Positions 1 through 12,136 of a stretch of DNA of 64,000 nucleotides are shown in pieces. Source of the stretch: Stratiolaelaps scimitus (Eukaryota > Arthropoda > Arachnida > Mesostigmata > Laelapidae); NCBI GenBank assembly GCA_019614645.1, contig JABWDB010000005.1, positions 16,109,001 to 16,173,000 on the forward strand, read 5' to 3'. The position numbers and the translations under genes are program-made. Each line of letters starts with the position of its first letter. The stretch's first letter is position 1. The notes under the pieces are model-generated. The model saw only the letters and a list, made by a program, of their open reading frames with translations, ran no database searches and was not told where the DNA came from.

Positions 1-1539
1 TACAAATCGCGGACTCACACCGACAATAAACGGGCACGCCGTCGACGACCATATTCGGGATTCTTAAAGCACTCGCAGGGAGCCGACAGATCAAGTCTCC
101 CCACACACTATGACTTCGAACGGCGATCTTCCTGTTAGGTAAAGGTAAAGCTTTATTGGTTTATTAAAGGAGCTGTAATTGCTAGATATAAAGGTTGCGT
201 TAATGGCCTCCTACGGTGTTCGACTCATTTGAAACAGCTTTAAGGAGCCCGATCTCGCGACGCTCGACAGACCGAAATCTGGTTTTCTGAAGAGGGTGCT
301 CTGCTTAGCGGCACAGGCCAGCAGCACCCAAAAAAAGGCATCTAATGGCAGCCACGCGTCGGTTCGTGAAGGAGCTCAAGGAGTGCTTCCACCTGGCCGA
401 GATAGAGGCCTACCGGACACATCGACAGTTCCCGCACAAAGATCTCTAACCCTGAAGGGGGCGTCCACCAAACAACAGAGATGACATCAGACTCTTGGAA
501 CGGCTGCTCGCACCACAACTGGCACTTGTTAACTAGACTTGCGGTGCACGGCTTCCCCCCATCACCCTGACCAGTAGGGCTGTCGATATCTTATCTCTGT
601 TATCTTATCTCATTCCATTTTATTCTATGTCTATTTTTACTCTGTTATAACCCATACCATCTGTTGGTCATGCCACCAAGTTGAAGAGATTCCTCGCAAA
701 CAACTTTCTGCCGATCTAGCCCCGACGCTAATTTGGCCAGAGCAAATGTGTTTGCTTATAGAGCTGTTACGTCACTGGGAAAAAAACGAGGATCATTTTA
801 ATGATTGATTACCATCCGGTTTTGTGATACGGCCCACCATAATAGCACCACCACCACCACCACCACAGAACGAATGAAGAACTTGTTCCCATGAAGAATA
901 TCACATTATCTAAAATCAGAGCATAACGCATAACTTTCATTTCCAGCCCTTCGATGAGTTTGGAGAAAAAAAATTAGGTTTATGGGATGTTTGGGACGGT
1001 GCAGTGTTTGCGTCGGGAGTATCTATCATAGTGAAATCTGCTCTCAGTAGTATACGGAAGACGGTAGGTTTCGGTTGCTGCTTCGGTCTTGAGAACACCC
1101 TCACCGCAGAATAGCGGAACTTTACAATACCGTTGCCAAATGTCCAACACAATAATTTTAATAACAAAATTGCCTATTTACAACTACAACTAGCAATATA
1201 CTTCGTGTACTTCACACTAAACATGTCTATACAATTGCTAATACTCAAGGCAAACTGGAGAGGACATTTAATTGCGAGTTAGTTCCATGTGAGCACGCTT
1301 CTGAGATTGTACACGACGAGAGTTATTAATGTCACCTATGGTGATGTGATCCGTTGTCCTGTTTCCCTAGCAATTATTAGATACGTCCATGGCTAACACA
1401 AAAAAAAACAACAACACATTGACCAACCACGCCAAATCGGTCGACGATCGAACAACGATATTTTATTTTACTCGTAGTAACGTAGGCACCCATAGTTTTC
1501 GTTGGCTAGTTTTGGAACCTACTTATTAGTTCAACTACA
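1..1539. other. Gene-poor left edge
   Basis: No convincing multi-exon gene is visible. Bases about 230-560 are clearly more GC-rich than their surroundings and contain the 34-codon ORF listed separately. Bases about 840-870 hold a short (CAC)n run. The remainder is AT-rich with no ORF that looks protein-like. Confidence 0.5.
345..449 (+). CDS. 34-aa ORF with a UBE2L3-like start; probably a gene fragment
   Basis: ATG at 345, TAA at 447-449. The first 11 residues, MAATRRFVKEL, resemble the N-terminus of UBE2L3/UbcH7-type ubiquitin-conjugating enzymes (basic RR followed by KEL). After about residue 13 the resemblance ends and a stop follows, with no UBC core or catalytic cysteine region in the other frames. 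It could be the stub of a retro-copied gene, part of a repeat, or chance. The surrounding 300 bases are unusually GC-rich. I do not regard it as a demonstrated gene. Confidence 0.12.
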   Translation: MAATRRFVKELKECFHLAEIEAYRTHRQFPHKDL

Positions 1540-1679
1540 CTAATCGGTTAACGTATCTTCTACAGGAAGAAGGGTGACCCCTGGAGGAAGGCAGCCGGTA
1601 CACTGACCATCGATGCATCGGTAACATGCGATCCCGAACGAGTTCACACAGTCCATTGCGTCACGGCAGTAGTTGCACC
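1540..1679 (-). CDS. Terminal exon of an unrecognised cysteine-rich protein
   Basis: On the minus strand a pyrimidine-containing acceptor ending ...cttcaag (AG at 1681-1680) opens a 140-nt exon that starts with two bases of a split codon and ends at TAG (1542-1540). The 45 complete codons hold seven cysteines in the first 31 residues, spaced C-x2-C-x5-C-x7-C-x2-C-x4-C-x2-C, then a short Pro/Leu/acidic tail. Paired CxxC units and no other open frame suggest a disulfide- or zinc-stabilised small domain, for example of a secreted peptide. A good donor (gtaaga) at 1911 follows a possible tiny upstream exon, about 1912-1931. It ends in codons M-C-P plus one base and joins in phase, giving C-P-G-C before the first cysteine of this exon. 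I could not find a start or signal peptide upstream and do not recognise the family. Confidence 0.42.
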
Positions 1680-2045
1680 CTTGAAGTGAATTGAACAGAA
1701 TTTGTTTTCAGCGCATTGGCTTGCAATAGTGTGATATAGTGTCTGAGAAAAAATCTACCAACGTTGACAGGATAACAAGTTTAACAGTTCATATCCTTCA
1801 TTCAAAATGTGCGTTTTTATTCGTGTTTTTAATTATGCCGTTGTCGCCCTATCTCACACTGGGACATTACCTGGGTTTCAATCATATGTCATAGTTCAAG
1901 TATTTTCTTACCAGGGCACATTTCGACGGTTCTGTATGCAATTTTTTTCTGTATGCAATTGTTTGAGTTACGTAAGCTGCTATTATCGTTCAAAATGCCA
2001 GAGTTAAATTTACTTTAACAAGTCACTTATTGTATGGACCTTTCT

Positions 2046-2235
2046 AAATTTTCCAGGCTGACTCACAGCCAACATTTAACGTCCATGGTAATGCTTTTGG
2101 CATTGCTTCATAAGACTGACCCCTTGAAATGCAAGGGTGCAACGGTGGCGATCGAACCTGTGCACCTACGTCTACCTTCGGATTGCAAGGCGCACACGAA
2201 CGCAGCAAATCGCCGGGCCTCGATCTGGTATTTAC
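2046..2235 (-). mobile_element. tRNA-derived SINE candidate, copy 1
   Basis: Read on the minus strand, about 2150-2140 has a tRNA-like B box (GGTTCGATC) preceded by a possible anticodon-stem-like segment, and the unit runs on to a tail ending GTCAGCCTGGAAAATTT near 2046. The same tail (CAATGCC..AAAGCA...TAAATGTT..CTG..GTCAGCCTGGAAAATTT) recurs in the same orientation at about 21445-21515, which shows a dispersed repeat family. The A box is weak, so the tRNA origin is an inference. Confidence 0.4.
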
Positions 2236-5200
2236 ATGGACCAGTGACGCATGCAAACAACATCAGCCATATTGAAAATGTGTGCCTCATCTATGGCAGG
2301 GAAAACCGTGTTTGTTTTATTAGAAAATAAAAACGGCGATATACACGCGTCCCATGCTCGAGGATGTCTTACAGCAGAAATATGGCCAGTCTCTGTACCT
2401 ATACGATGTGATCCATGTTACTTACAGGGGATTCTGGGCACTGTTCGACATGTCAAGCTCACACATTGCAGCGTGCATGGATCCTGTGTAGGGTTCCTCT
2501 TGTGGCAATTTTCGTCGGAGAAGCAGAGATATCGGGTCGGACCGATATAAACTTGCGTTGAAAACTCTGTATGTCAATGAATCATTAATATTTCGACGCG
2601 ATGCCAGGTTAGTTTGGTTATTCTTTTAAGCACAACACAAATATTATGTTGTAACGCCTTTCTAACCGTATTGATCTAAGTCTCTGAACAAGGCGCAACT
2701 CCTTTGCTTTGCTTGGCGTTCAGCATTAAATGGCTCGTGTTGGAAGCGTTGAGAGAAATCAAACAATTTACATCGTCTTACCGATTTTGCTTGTCACAAT
2801 GAAGGGAGCCATCTGCAGCACGAGGGGAAGTATGACCCACATCATTTTGGATGCTTCCAGGTTACAACCGTCTGTGATTTTTTCCAGGACGCACCTTACG
2901 GATAGGCAGAACAAATGCGCCGTCTAGGCTTTCTAAGCGAAGTGTGTTCTAAATTTGCCGAAACAGCACGAAGCCGTCCAGTGGAGAAGGCTCTGCCGAC
3001 GTCAGCGTAACGCGGACGAGAGTAGAAGCAGGTGGTCGCCAATGTCGTATAAACAAGATTGCTGTCTAATGCTTTCTCCACAGTTCTGGAGGCACAATCT
3101 CCAACTGTTGGCCGCAAAAGGGAGCGGCGTGGGACTCTTCTCAAGTAATGTCGCTGTTGCGGTTGTTGTTGTTGCTAAAATGCGGTCTCGTTAGCACTAT
3201 TTCAAAAAACAACCTCCATCATAGACACCACCTTTGCCTGCTTAAATTTGAAGGTTAATCCATCCAACCAGATGGGCAGATATCCCAAAGGTACAAAGAC
3301 TAGAATCAACTAAAATCGGACAAGAACACTTGTGCTTACGTCATTAGCTATTGCCTAGTAGAACTTGTGTTTCATTTTTTCCGATATTATTTTCAACTGT
3401 CGAAGTTCACTGATACACAAAGGAACATGGTGCCCTCCGCACTATGCTAAAGATAATCACGTGTCAATAAGGCTGCTATTGCAAAACCACAGGATAAATG
3501 TTCGCTACAGCTGAAGCTTCAATGGAAGTGGTTAAAACATGACTAAACAGTGAGCATTAACAATGATCGTCCCGATAAGGGCAATCGGGGCAGGTTTCTG
3601 AATACAAAACTTTGCCGATTTTTTCGGCAACAATCAAAAATTGAAAATTGTCAACAAGAGCGGGACGAACATCGATCCTGCACAATTCATTGATAAGTAT
3701 AGTGTCCCGAGGTGTGGACTGCAGTGAACTTAAATATTAAGTCTACGCCGTGGGATGAGCACATAGAGCACCTTCTTCCATGATCCATCCTATGATACCG
3801 TGTCCTGTATGGAAACAATTAACGACAGAGCTCTTTCGCCAAGTTCGGTAAATGCATGGCCGGGAGCAACTTGTACTTTTGTCTGGTTTCCCACCCTGTA
3901 TTTTAATTTGGAACAGGATAGGGATAGCTGAAACTTCCTCCTCAATTTAACCACTTAACCATAATATACGCCTCGAGTCCTCTCTCTTCGAAAACACCAT
4001 TTCCTGAACATCCGATGCCACGAATACAGATCAACCAAATATAGCCTTGGTAGGGGCCATGGCCGGTAGTTGTAGTGCAGTCACCGATGAAACAGATACA
4101 TTGTAGAGAGGGCAACTGTGGAAAGTGAAGACGATGAGAAAGTTCCACACTCATTTAGAAAGGGTGCCCGGCCCACTAAGCCAGTTGGAAAGATCTATAT
4201 CTTCGCCGACTGATGGTTGTCTGGCTGATCTTCTCGATTCAAACATGGTCACCATTACTGCCAAGACGTGAACACGCATACATACCCAGAAGACTTCCAC
4301 CTGGTGCGGAAAAAGACCTAATTAGCAGGCAATCTTGATGCCATTCTATGTTCAATATTCATGTTCGAATCGCAAAATGGCGTCCCATCATTGCCAATAA
4401 AGTGTAAAATTATACGAGTTAATTGTTAATTGACTATACTAGAAAACGCTTTCGAATGAGCTAAACTCGCCCGCCCTAGTAATTAAGCTAAAAGACCTTC
4501 ACGAATAACGTGTAACGGTGTGAGAGTACTACAGCTAGGATGCGTGGAGTGATCTGATAACGAATCCGAAGCAAGTAACTACAATAAGTTGGCCTTGTAG
4601 AGCTTTGTTCCACTCGTTCGAACATCTTTCTCTTTTTGTCCGTTGCCGCTGCGTTCGCTGCACAAAGTCCCTTTTGCATCTGCAGTCTAATCCTAGCGTC
4701 GACATGAGACACAGCAAAGACCGAGCAGCATGATGCCGTGTAGGGGGTAACTGACCCAGATACCCTCTGCGCGACGGTTTCACATTCCGATAATTATGGA
4801 AATCCTATATCTGGACACTGAGGCGGAAGAGCGAGACGGTTCTGACGAGTAGCATATAAAGCCGTGTCAGTGTTTGTGCCGCGGTCTCATGCCGCAGCAA
4901 GAAAGCCGCGAAGCTGCCTACGAAACAAGGCCAGTTTCCTGTGCTCTCGAATGCTGTAAAATATGTCGACCATATAGACAGTCGCGTTAAGGAGCTAAGC
5001 CAAACCTTGAGTTTTTATTTTAGATAAAAACAGAAACCTCCCAGATCTGCAATTTCATAGAGTTGGAAGAGTGTGCCATTGATGACCCCAAATGAATTGG
5101 GTGTTTGCTGTCCCATATGGCCGAATCCCCGAGAAACTCACACGCATTTGACATTACCCGAAATTCAGAACAGCTCACTTAACTGGCAGATGATTACAAG

Positions 5201-5730
5201 TGCCCTTTAGAGTTTTCTACGAGAGAGAAAGAGAGAGTCTCTAGGCCTAGCAATGTTCTATACCCATCACATATTCTTTGCCCCTTGGCTCCCTACCCAG
5301 CTCTGTATGTTCACGAAGAATCGAAAGAGATAAACAAGCAAGCGTCTTCATTATAAGTCATCATTGCCACCGCAAACACATCTTTTTGACAAATGCATTT
5401 TGTCAAGACGTAAAATGGAGACGCCTATTAGCAGCTTTCGCCTGGCTGATATTTAAATGTAAAGCTAGGTCTACGGTTCAATTTTTTTTAGGAAACAAAT
5501 TATCAGTTCACCCATTGTCACTCCTCTATCTCGGCAAATATTCAGAAATACTGAATATCGGCCTCCCATCGGGACTCCTGGATGGAGACGTTTTCTTTAT
5601 TCTATGCAATTCTAAAGGTAATGGAAGAATCCCACACGTGATGTCCCTCGGATAAGAGCTGTTGTTGTCCCTCTTGCTGTTCCCTCGATCCTTTTCATGG
5701 GTGGCCAGGCTCCCTTTTCTAATAATATCA

Positions 5731-5733
<3 letters not shown>

Positions 5734-5788
<55 letters not shown>
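5734..5788. repeat. (TA)n microsatellite, about 55 bp
   Basis: Uninterrupted TA dinucleotide run. The apparent poly(Ile-Tyr) ORFs on the minus strand here are produced only by this repeat. Confidence 0.95.
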
Positions 5789-5791
<3 letters not shown>

Positions 5792-6276
5792 CCTCACAAA
5801 CGATAGACTGCCACTGGGCATAATCTGAATAGAACTGAATAGAAACAACTTCATTGCCCACGATTTGGCTCAATAGAACTACTGAAAGCTATGATAATAA
5901 TAATAATAATGATGGTAAAAAAAAGAACTCGGAGATGGCCTATGAGACATGCACAGACATGCATGCACTATTACGATTTGAGCACATGATGTGAAGGCGC
6001 CTTCCGTTATCAACCAGGAATAACGACAACGAAGGACCGATAAAGGACCATATCTATATTTGTTAATCCGATAGATACATAGCGTAAGATATGATGAGTA
6101 GATGGATCAATATTCCATAGCAGAAACAGAACGTCACAGCCATTCATTGACATGTCATGAGCGAGAGAGAGAGAGACTGCGTAGCCCGTAAGCATCGAAG
6201 ATCGACAAGCGAATGTAGCATATATATATTTTTTAAATATATAAACCTTTCGTGATGAACATTTCAGCAAGAGGAA

Positions 6277-6282
6277 TTTATT
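6277..6282 (-). terminator. Candidate poly(A) signal for troponin C
   Basis: TTTATT on the plus strand, that is AATAAA on the minus strand, about 560 nt beyond the troponin C stop codon. The position suits a 3'-UTR end, but the hexamer is common in AT-rich DNA. Confidence 0.3.
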
Positions 6283-6841
6283 GTGTCATCAAGAATTTTG
6301 TTACTTTCACACAATATCTCTTCAGTTGTCTCATATTTATGTCTTATAGGTGTTGATGCGATTTCACCATGTCATGATTGTTTTCTCACAGAAACAAAAT
6401 GAAAACCTCTTCGATTTTCTTTGACGTTTGTTTTTATGTACTTGATGTATGTGTCCGTGTTTGCGTGTGTGTGTGTGTGTGTATTTTTCTTTGGCTCGAT
6501 GTCGTTGAGGCCAATAGACAGAAGCGGAACCTTCGGGGGAAAATATTAGGGGATACAGAGGAAGATAGTTCCTCGACTCGTGACCAATGAGCTTTCGTCA
6601 ACTTTTGTCACTTAATGACTGTTCTTCATCTTGATCGCGGATCTCCTCTTCGCTCTCGGAAGACGTTTGAACGCAGGATGACTAGTGTTCGTTTGTGGTG
6701 ATACCTGTGGCTCACCGCCGACTCCAGCAGACTCCGCTAGTCGAAGGCCTTGAGGCGGCACTTCGCAGATCGCTGAAGCCGTGCAGGTCCATTTGATCTG
6801 GGTGTTCAGAGGATCCGGATCAGCCGATACCAGCCGATAAT

Positions 6842-8169
6842 TTAGTCACCGGTCATCATCTCCATGAACTCTGCAGATGAAAGAGAGGAAGCAATTAGGT
6901 TTGCTGCTGAAGAAAACCATCGATCTTTGATAGTTTGTGGTTAAGCGGTTAGCGATAGCCGAAGACTTTGGAAACGAGCAGAAATTTACATTGGAATGAA
7001 TTTTTAAGGGTAGATTGTACAGCTTCGTTCAAATTATATGGTCTATAATATAGACACAATATATAACTGAATCAATATTATATTTTACTATCAATAAATA
7101 TTATCATGTGATTTTTTTTAAAATAATAGTGCAGAGTGATCGAAATTCAACTTCCATTTGAATATTTAGATATATATATATAATAAGATCTCAAGTTCGC
7201 TTGGAAAGATCCGCAATTAGCACAAGGCAGATGGCAGATGGCTCCGCTCTATGTAAGCCGCACGAGATCGCAGTGTCGTTTCAGTTCTCTAGTTATCAAG
7301 GCCAGCCGCTGGCGGGTGTCCCAAACTCGCCTTGTCTTTTGAACAAGACGCGACCTACGTACTAGCCAATTTGCCTGGCATGGCATTAAGCCAAATTACG
7401 CCATTAGGCTTAGCTGTGAACCAATCTCTCTATATGCAAACTACCCAACAACAAATTAATACGATCTACAAACCGACATGGAGTACAGCCGTGTTCAGAC
7501 ACGGACAGACTATGTGTAGATGTATGAGGTAAAATTATACAAACCGTCGAAGTCGACAGTGCCCGAGCCGTCAGTATCGATTTCAGCGATCATCTCGTCG
7601 AGTTCATCCTCAGTCAGAGCATCATCGAGAGCACGCAGGATCTCACGAAGGTCCGACACGTTGATGTAGCCGTTACCCTCCTTGTCGTAGAGACGGAAGG
7701 CCTCACGGAGCTCCTCTTGCATGGCCTCGGAGTCCTCCTCAACGAGGAAACGGGCAGCCAGGGCGACGAACTCATCAAACTCCAGCTCACCGGAGCCATC
7801 CTGATCGATCTCAGCGATCAGATCCTTAAGATCCTTCTCCTCGAAGGTCTGACCCAAAGTCCTCAGGATAGCCGACACCATGTTGGTGTGGATGAATCCC
7901 TTCTTGTCGCGATCGAACATGTCGAACGCCTTGCGAAGCACTATTGCACAGACGATGCAAAATCGCCAGTTAGATATTTAAGACAATAGGCGTTCATGAC
8001 CGCACGTGGTCAGGCATTTCTCTTTGACTGCGCAACATAAATACAGACTGAATATGACGCGAAACAATAAACAGGTGTCAAGCGTGGTACATCGATTTGC
8101 AGAGAGCAGTTAGTTGTCAAACAAAAATAAAATATACTTACTGTTGACCTGTTCCTTGGTAAGGTCCTC
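6842..8169 (-). CDS. TpnC: Troponin C, first coding exon not found
   Basis: Calcium-sensing subunit of the troponin complex on striated-muscle thin filaments. Three minus-strand exons join in phase: 8169-8142 (28 nt, EDLTKEQVN), 7940-7545 (396 nt) and 6870-6842 (29 nt, EFMEMMTGD then TAA), together 150 residues plus stop. Splice sites are canonical (acceptors cag, tag, cag; donors gtaagt, gtttgt). Four EF-hands are present. Loop I ([12 protein letters not shown]) has Met at position 12 and should not bind calcium. Loop II ([12 protein letters not shown]) and loop IV ([12 protein letters not shown]) are complete. Loop III ([12 protein letters not shown]) has Asp instead of Glu at position 12. 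Functional sites II and IV are the known arthropod pattern. Length matches the family (about 150-153 aa), so only the start Met, perhaps with one or two more residues, is missing; it must lie in an upstream exon above 8170. Reading the 396-nt exon alone through its donor would give a false C-terminus. Confidence 0.95.
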
Positions 8170-9737
8170 CTGAAATGAAAAGGGCAAGATCACAGTTAGA
8201 AATGAGGTGATAGTCACGAAGCCTAGCACGCGGCAATCTGCCTCGAGTTCTATTATTCTTTGAGATACACGCACGCACGGACGCACATAGAAAATTCACA
8301 AATCGTTTATGACTCCGCTATACTATCTTGTGTCTCGAAATTGCCAGGTGTCTGTTTGAATGCAATTATGATATTTTTTCAACTCGATTACATATGATTG
8401 ATTGGCATATCCTCCATCTTTGGACACTATCAAAAGGAAGGCTGGCACTTGAGACGTTTTCGGGCTTATCAATGATGCACAAATCAAATCGCTCCATCAA
8501 AGAAACGAATCCCTGCTTCTACTATGGCTTTTTCTAGCAAGAAAACGCCCGCACACATCACACATATTCACAGGCGTCTACACTACAAAACACGGAAACG
8601 AGAAATCGAACGGACCATTGCGACTGGGTTGTGAGACGGGCCTAGCCTGGTAACGCCGACTGACGATGAACGGTGATGCGTCCCTTTTTAGTGGTGTTGC
8701 ACCAGGGTGAGGGTTTTTTCCGAGTCGGTTGTGAGGCAGTCGCTAGAGACCCGTGCCGGCACGACCAGCCCTCGGGTAAACGCCGAGCCACTAAGGCACT
8801 AAGGCACGAGACAGGACCTCTCCCACCCCGGCAGTGACTCTGCTGGAGGGAGTATGAAGGATAAGATGAGGCCAGAGCAGTCGCGAATTCTAGATTGTCT
8901 CGAGGCTGAGAACAGACGAGCAAGTAAAGGACTTGAGTTCGCCCCGCTAGGGCAGAATGGCTCGTATAGCCGGCAGTCAGCGTGCAACGACTTCTGATAC
9001 TACAACTACTACTACCACTACTGTTACCGACGACTACATTCTTATTGGCTTAAGGTAAACAACCACTGATAAACTGGCAGGTGATTGACTGCCGGGACAG
9101 GAACTATCAACACTTGAACACGTTATAGACCCTGCTATCGAACTCCATATCAAGATAACTTGGGATTTAAGACGTTTCAGCCATCTTCAGTATTCGACGT
9201 ATGGTCAACTTCATATTGACCAAAGCTATCCGGAAACACAATGCGGTCTAGAGTAACGTTGATGATAGCCACATGCCACATCAATTCAAAGTCAAATCAA
9301 CGGTAGATTCGGTTTATATCAGTTCAATGGGATATGTCGTGCGAACGAAAGCAAAGCGACAATTTCTATCTATTCCACAGACACATGTGATCTCCGATAA
9401 CTCCCCCTCCGATAACCTCCCCAGATGGTCTTTAGGGCAAAGGCTAACCTTGTATCCCAGCATGATTTTCGGCCAATCTCCTCGAAAGGGCAAAATGATG
9501 ACAGTTGTATTCTCTCTCTCTCTCTGCCGTGTCTACATTTCTTCCTTAGTCAACTATTCTTAACATAGTTTTCACCGATACCTTCCCGTACACATAGATA
9601 TGATCATACCTATCGTAACTTGTTAATAATAGCACCTCGTGTTTCGACTCATCTAATATTCATTCGTTGTATGTGTATCGCAATGGGGGTCCAAATGTGC
9701 TTAGCCGAGTGAATGGGTAACTACAATCTAGTAGCGG
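8170..9737. other. Troponin C 5' intron region; GC-rich block at 8640-8990
   Basis: No coding exon recognised. The missing first troponin C exon is expected here or just upstream. Bases about 8640-8990 are distinctly GC-rich, with a duplicated 'ctaaggca' unit and no ORF of known family; composition suggests a decayed dispersed repeat, but no second copy was recognised in this window. Confidence 0.35.
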
Positions 9738-10260
9738 CTATCTACAGGCGAGCCGAGTAAGATAGTGTCGTAGCTTGACTCCGGCCGGCCTCGACGATTG
9801 CCAGATAGAGTCAGAACTCAATTGAGTCAGTCGTCGGACAGACAGACAGACAGCACCAGCAACAACAGCAACAACAACCACCGCTGCTACTACAGCTATC
9901 ACTGGAACGAGACGTGGCGAGAAGAGTGCGCGAAACATCGATTCTAGCTAGGGCCGGTCGTCGTCTGTTTGAATGCGCGCTGCTTGCGGTTTTCCCTCAA
10001 GTAGGTTTCACGCAGAGGCCTCTGAACGACGCCCCAACGGCCACTAGAAGGCGCCTCGTCCTTCGACAATTCTCGATCGTCTAGCGATCGGCCACCCAAT
10101 GTGGCGTTGAACGGTGCCACGCCTTAACCGAGCCACAACGACAGCGCCCTCTACTCACTGACCTGATGCTCTCGATGTTCTAGACGAATGTCCTGTCTCT
10201 ATCTCTTACTCTGAATAGGCAACACAGGCAGACATTGTCGCCTTTCCTTCAGCATTGGCA
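9738..10260 (-). promoter_or_regulatory. Possible troponin C promoter / 5'-UTR region
   Basis: A GC-rich, CpG-containing block with a (GACA)n run near 9837-9854 and CAA/CAG triplets, about 1.6-2 kb upstream of the first recognised troponin C exon. On the minus strand there are donor-like sites at about 10171 (cag|gtcagtgag) and 10209 (gtaagag). Composition resembles other 5' regions in this window. No TATA box or start codon can be assigned. Confidence 0.25.
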
Positions 10261-11240
10261 ATTTGTAGGTTTTTGTATCCCACCCGCGCAATACACGAAT
10301 AATCGCGGGCTTTCGACTGTGAGCTACTAGATAAATGTTCGCCTCAATTGCCGGATGTGTTAACGGACTAAGATCACTAGAAATTGGGAGAGTTGAAGTA
10401 TATGCTTTGGTTAGCTACATCGTTAGAGAAGATGCCGAAATATGCATGCCTCTTGTGTTATTCTGTATTTTATATGAAGATAAATAAAATATATCTAATT
10501 ATTAAAATGTGTGACACACCCGCCCGATAGCAGGAAACATCATCTAATTGCGAACTCATGTGTCGTCTTGCTGATAACAATTATTTCATGGATTCACATG
10601 AAAATGACTACGTAAATGCATCACATATAATCGCCCTCGTTTACTCATTTTTATAAATGGGACTTGTTGGATGAATTTTTCGCTATTTTTGTATGCTATT
10701 TAATTTACCTAACAGTCTAGTGCATATATTTCTAAGACGCTCGAAAGAGTGGGCAGTAAAGCCTGTGCGGCAGTGATCAAGGAGGTCGTGAAATGTCAAT
10801 TAACTTGTGTGAGCTTGTTGAAATTCCTCGGTACTCTACACCAATTAGTTAAGATGCCGATGATTATGCTGAAGAAAAAAATCGAATAAGATGAGGTAAA
10901 CTATCACACATAAGGCGAAATGTTTTTTGTTTGTCATATCGACCAAAGGAAGCTTCGCCTCTAGGCAAAATGTGAACGACCTGAGGGTGGTCACACGATA
11001 AAGAACAATTACGTGGCTATACTTCCCGTAAATTTCCTTACGGCTTTAGACATCTGTACAAGGCTCTGCGATTTCCGATACAAATATGCCGTGATCTTCA
11101 AGTCAGTGCACCATTGTATCTAAGGGTCCGCAGAGCTGAATGCATATATTATGTTCAACGCAATCAAAACTCATTATTGACGTAATGACTGCCAACGACT
11201 CCTTAAAGCACCCAGTGCAAGATGCCATCACACACACGCA
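10261..11240. other. AT-rich intergenic sequence
   Basis: No gene, RNA or repeat recognised. Only short ORFs, with several tracts dense in stops on both strands. Confidence 0.5.
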
Positions 11241-11290
11241 TATATATATATATATATATATATCTTGTGATTGCCGTTAGGTAATGAGGT

Positions 11291-11328
<38 letters not shown>
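11241..11328. repeat. Two (TA)n runs beside a LINE fragment
   Basis: TA dinucleotide runs at 11241-11263 and 11292-11328, separated by 28 bases of unique sequence. They lie just beyond the 3' (low-coordinate) end of the minus-strand reverse-transcriptase fragment. Confidence 0.9.
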
Positions 11329-11331
<3 letters not shown>

Positions 11332-11419
11332 AAGGGAGGATAGCTGGAAGGCTTTACGAGATGAATACCTTAACCGACTTAACACTATTCTGAGATAGAC
11401 AACACGGTGACACCTTGAC

Positions 11420-11908
11420 TTGAAACCAAGTGATCCGTCTCTTATCGTTGTCCATAATCAGATGGGAAGGGCAACGATAGGCCAGGTCAACCAGAGGGAA
11501 GAGGCCAGGGGCGTGCTCAGCAACCTCTCGCAGAACGAGATCCCGGCGGACCGTGTTGAAAGCATTGTGAAAATCGAGCTTGACCAGGGCCGCTTCCGGA
11601 TGAGCGTGGATAAAGGCGCATCCCCCTGTTACGCGGTAGAGCATGCGGAGCGGGCCAAGGAAGTACGCCGCACTCCAAGCAACCCACCTTTTTTCCCCCC
11701 TTGCTTTTGAGACCTTGGGCGGGCACGGCTTCCTCACTGCGAACTTCCTCGAAGGGTTCGACCATAGGCTGATCCGCGCCACCGGGGACAAGCTCGCAGA
11801 ATCTTTCCTTCTGCAACGCCTGTCCCTCGCTCTGCAGAGAGGCAATGCCATCGCCTTCCTCGGGACAATGTCGACCTCAGCCCCGGTCCCAGGTAATCCC
11901 CCCTCCAT
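11420..11908 (-). mobile_element. Non-LTR retrotransposon (LINE) reverse-transcriptase fragment, copy A
   Basis: Minus-strand reading frames carry the RT palm motif A region with KLDFHNAFNTVRRD (about 11575-11534), followed by LVDLAYRCPS, typical of non-LTR retrotransposon RTs with an AFNxVRRD signature. The upstream RT segment, containing GGADQPMVEPFEE, lies in a different minus frame (about 11800-11700), so at least one frameshift separates the two parts. There is no YADD catalytic box, endonuclease or 3' tail, so this is a dead, truncated copy. Related fragments occur on the plus strand at 20575-20745 and 21018-21190. GC content is well above the flanks, as expected for a recent insertion into AT-rich DNA. 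Confidence 0.82.
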
Positions 11909-11929
11909 ACCACCCCATAATCCCTAGAA

Positions 11930-12101
11930 ATAATTCCTAACTACTGCATGTTTGAATAAATAATTATTGTTGTAATTTATTCATCGATTCTCTCTCTGTT
12001 CGTGCCCCTTCCACCAACGCGCGACATCGTACTGGCACGTTGGCCATTGTGACATCTTATGTGCAACTTAATGCGTCCACACAATATCTTAGGACGTAAC
12101 A

Positions 12102-12136
<35 letters not shown>

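Larger units (their letters stand above)
2331..6841. other. Intergenic stretch, no gene recognised
   Basis: Only short ORFs with no family resemblance are present, including a 125-codon one at 5278-5655 of ordinary AT-rich composition. The stretch contains a long (TA)n at 5734-5788, a (GA)n near 6160-6174, a (GT)n near 6463-6482 and a candidate poly(A) signal for troponin C at 6277-6282 (minus). A TATAAA-like motif sits near 4855, but no gene can be tied to it. Confidence 0.45.

Noticed and set aside
5526..5873. Minus-strand ORFs with poly(Ile-Tyr)
   Set aside because: Produced by the (TA)n microsatellite. Similar artefacts occur near 11.2, 12.1, 27.1, 36.0 and 45.7 kb.
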